DNA of 5,933 nt. Origin: Bacteroidota bacterium. GTDB taxonomy: Bacteria; Bacteroidota; Bacteroidia; Chitinophagales; Chitinophagaceae. The translations under genes were made by a program, and so were the position numbers. The stretch lies in NCBI GenBank assembly GCA_023440945.1, contig JAEZRL010000414.1, positions 1 to 5,933 on the forward strand. The letters are read 5' to 3'. Shown here piece after piece: positions 4,360 through 5,933 of the stretch (within the stretch, counting starts at the first letter, position 1; each line of letters opens with the position of its first letter). The notes below the pieces were generated by a model. That model was not told where the DNA came from. It made no database searches and saw only the letters and a program-made list of their open reading frames with translations.

Positions 4360-5933
4360 AATCTCTCCGCAACCTTTTCAGGATTTGGCAACATAGCTGC
4401 TTCTAATGCAAGATTAATAGGAACTGCAGGAAGATTCAATGCACCTAACACTTCCACTTCTTTATCCAAAAATTGAAAACAATTATAAGTAATGCGAAAA
4501 GCAAGTGCTTCAGCGAAAGAATTGTTTTGTTGCTCCTCAGTAAGCACCAAACAATGGCCGTGTTTTTTTACTGTTCTGTACACAAGATCTTCATCTAAAG
4601 GATACAACGTTCGGAGATCAATAATTTCTATTTGGCCGGGAAATCTTTTTGCTGCAGCTTTCGCCCAATACACACCCATACCATACGTGATGATACAAGC
4701 TGTTTCACCTCTTCGAACTTTATCATCATCAGCCCTTAAAATAACTTTTGCTTTACCTAATGGAAGAATATAATCCTTGGCAGGTTCAATTGTTTTTGCT
4801 TCTTCCGTTCCTCCCACTTTACTCCAGTATAATCCTTTATGTTCAAGCATGATCACCGGATTCTGATCATAAAATGCTCCTTTCATCAATCCTTTTATAT
4901 CTGCTGCATTAGACGGATAACAAACTTTTATTCCTTTTATACTTAACAAAGTCGATTCGATGCTTCCACTATGATAAGGTCCACCGCCGCTGTACGCTCC
5001 TGTTGGCACACGCAAGACCATCTGCACCGGAAATTTTCCATTAGATAAAAAACACGATTTTGATATCTCAGTTACCAATTGATTAAAACCGGGATAAATA
5101 TAATCAGCAAACTGTACTTCGACGATTGGCTTTAAACCCACTGCCGAAAGTCCGGCAGCCGAACCGATAATATATGCTTCCTGAATGGCGGTATTAAACA
5201 CACGTTCATCACCGAACTTTTCAGCAAGTGTTGCCGCCTCTCTAAAAACGCCGCCAAGTCTTCTTCCCACATCTTGTCCATAAAACAAACACTCGGGATG
5301 ATCTTCCATAATTTCTTCAATCGCATGTAAAGCGGCATCAACCATTATTACTCTTGAACCATTTGCAGGCATTCTTTCTCCCCTCTCCTCTTTAATTGGT
5401 GTTGGTGTAAAAACATGCGTGGCTACTTTTGATGCATCAGGTTCAGGTGCGAGCTTTGCTTTTTCAAATGCCTGATGCACTTTTTGTTCAGCGCTTTTTT
5501 GTATTGCATCAAGCTGTGTTTCTGTATAACCTTTTTGTAATAAAACATTTTTTAGTTTGATAAAAGGATCTCGCTTTGCATGCTCTTCCAAATTTTCTTT
5601 ACTGCGATAAAACTCTTTTCTTACACCGCTGGTATGATGATTAAGCAAGGGAACGGAAGCATGAACAAGTAAAGGTTTTCTTTCTCTTCGTACAAAACGG
5701 ATTGCTTCATAAATGGTTTGATAACTTGCTTCAAAGTTACTTCCATCCACATGCAATTTACTGATGCCTTTAAACCCATCGATGTATTCAAAAGCATCCA
5801 TTGAACGGGCTTCTTTAGCCGTTACACTTATGCCCCAATTGTTATCCTGCACCAGATAAATAACGGGCAGTTGCTTCAAGGCTGCAAATTGAAATGCCTC
5901 GCTTACTTCACCTTCTGTTACGCTGTTATCGCC
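4338..5933 (-). CDS. Fused alpha/beta E1 of branched-chain-type 2-oxoacid dehydrogenase, 5' end cut by window edge
   Basis: The frame enters from the right edge and ends at TGA (4340-4338), giving 531 visible residues with the N-terminus missing. It should be the thiamine-diphosphate E1 that decarboxylates branched-chain 2-oxoacids and passes the acyl group to a lipoyl E2. Visible residue 1 starts the cofactor motif G-D-N, followed by TEGEVSEAF and DNNWGIS at 30-36, where Asp30-Asn31 fill the usual Asn-Asn slot. HHTSG at 99-103 and YRS at 109-111 match the BCKDH alpha phosphorylation-loop region. A linker near 170-193 leads into the beta subunit: YGQDVG at 218-223, FNTAIQEAY at 246-254 with Glu252 as the likely cofactor-activating glutamate, YHSGS at 320-324 with the active-site His321, and a transketolase C-terminal domain from about 410 with IIDLRTLYPLD. 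Related E1 enzymes often have separate alpha and beta chains, so this is a natural fusion. A TTG at 5879 is only an internal leucine. Pyruvate-type E1 is less likely. The gene converges on the transporter. Confidence 0.93.
   Translation of the reverse strand, partial: GDNSVTEGEVSEAFQFAALKQLPVIYLVQDNNWGISVTAKEARSMDAFEYIDGFKGISKLHVDGSNFEASYQTIYEAIRFVRRERKPLLVHASVPLLNHHTSGVRKEFYRSKENLEEHAKRDPFIKLKNVLLQKGYTETQLDAIQKSAEQKVHQAFEKAKLAPEPDASKVATHVFTPTPIKEERGERMPANGSRVIMVDAALHAIEEIMEDHPECLFYGQDVGRRLGGVFREAATLAEKFGDERVFNTAIQEAYIIGSAAGLSAVGLKPIVEVQFADYIYPGFNQLVTEISKSCFLSNGKFPVQMVLRVPTGAYSGGGPYHSGSIESTLLSIKGIKVCYPSNAADIKGLMKGAFYDQNPVIMLEHKGLYWSKVGGTEEAKTIEPAKDYILPLGKAKVILRADDDKVRRGETACIITYGMGVYWAKAAAKRFPGQIEIIDLRTLYPLDEDLVYRTVKKHGHCLVLTEEQQNNSFAEALAFRITYNCFQFLDKEVEVLGALNLPAVPINLALEAAMLPNPEKVAERLEKLLFE

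Noticed and set aside
4725..4730. Gln in YGQDVG of E1 beta as loss of a catalytic glutamate
   Set aside because: The cofactor-activating glutamate of E1 beta is the one in the later TPISE-type motif, here intact as Glu252. The Gln position is not that residue.
4492..5341. Other-frame openings inside the E1 gene (4492-4773 plus strand, 5132-5341 minus strand)
   Set aside because: Both overlap well-conserved E1 beta coding sequence and their translations show no family features.
5877..5879. TTG as the start of the E1 gene
   Set aside because: The frame stays open to the right edge, and the 18 residues before it (GDNSVTEGEVSEAFQFAA) carry the thiamine-diphosphate motif, so the codon is an internal leucine.

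Overview
The window is about 5.9 kb of AT-rich DNA from a member of the Bacteroidota, most likely a Chitinophagaceae-type bacterium. This rests on weak or absent Shine-Dalgarno sequences, a promoter box matching the Bacteroidota -7 consensus TAnnTTTG, a fused alpha/beta 2-oxoacid dehydrogenase E1 and a metal transporter carrying a universal stress protein domain. The genus cannot be fixed from the sequence alone.

Layout, left to right. (1) A minus-strand gene for an FkbM-like SAM-dependent methyltransferase, cut by the left edge. (2) A minus-strand gene for a lipoprotein of unknown function, separated from (1) by a 61-bp gap that holds a small hairpin. (3) A 94-bp divergent intergenic region with a 16-bp DtxR-type palindrome laid directly over a -7 promoter box. 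(4) A plus-strand DtxR/MntR-family regulator that starts with GTG. (5) A 126-bp gap with a hairpin and a possible ten-codon leader frame. (6) A plus-strand NRAMP metal transporter with a C-terminal universal stress protein domain. (7) A 45-bp convergent gap with nested inverted repeats. (8) A minus-strand fused alpha/beta E1 of a branched-chain-type 2-oxoacid dehydrogenase, cut by the right edge.

The functional core is the regulator-transporter pair. The regulator probably senses cytoplasmic Mn(II) or Fe(II), binds the palindrome over its own promoter and thereby limits expression of itself and of the NRAMP importer downstream. No separate promoter is evident in the gap before the transporter, which favours a shared transcript. 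The same palindrome could also affect the divergent lipoprotein gene, but that is not shown. The methyltransferase and the E1 enzyme look like unrelated neighbours.

No mobile element, CRISPR array, rRNA or tRNA was seen. I did not find a clearly new multi-gene system. The items most worth checking are the operator-promoter overlap, the NRAMP-stress-domain fusion with an altered nucleotide motif, the leader frame that overlaps the transporter start, and the lipoprotein.
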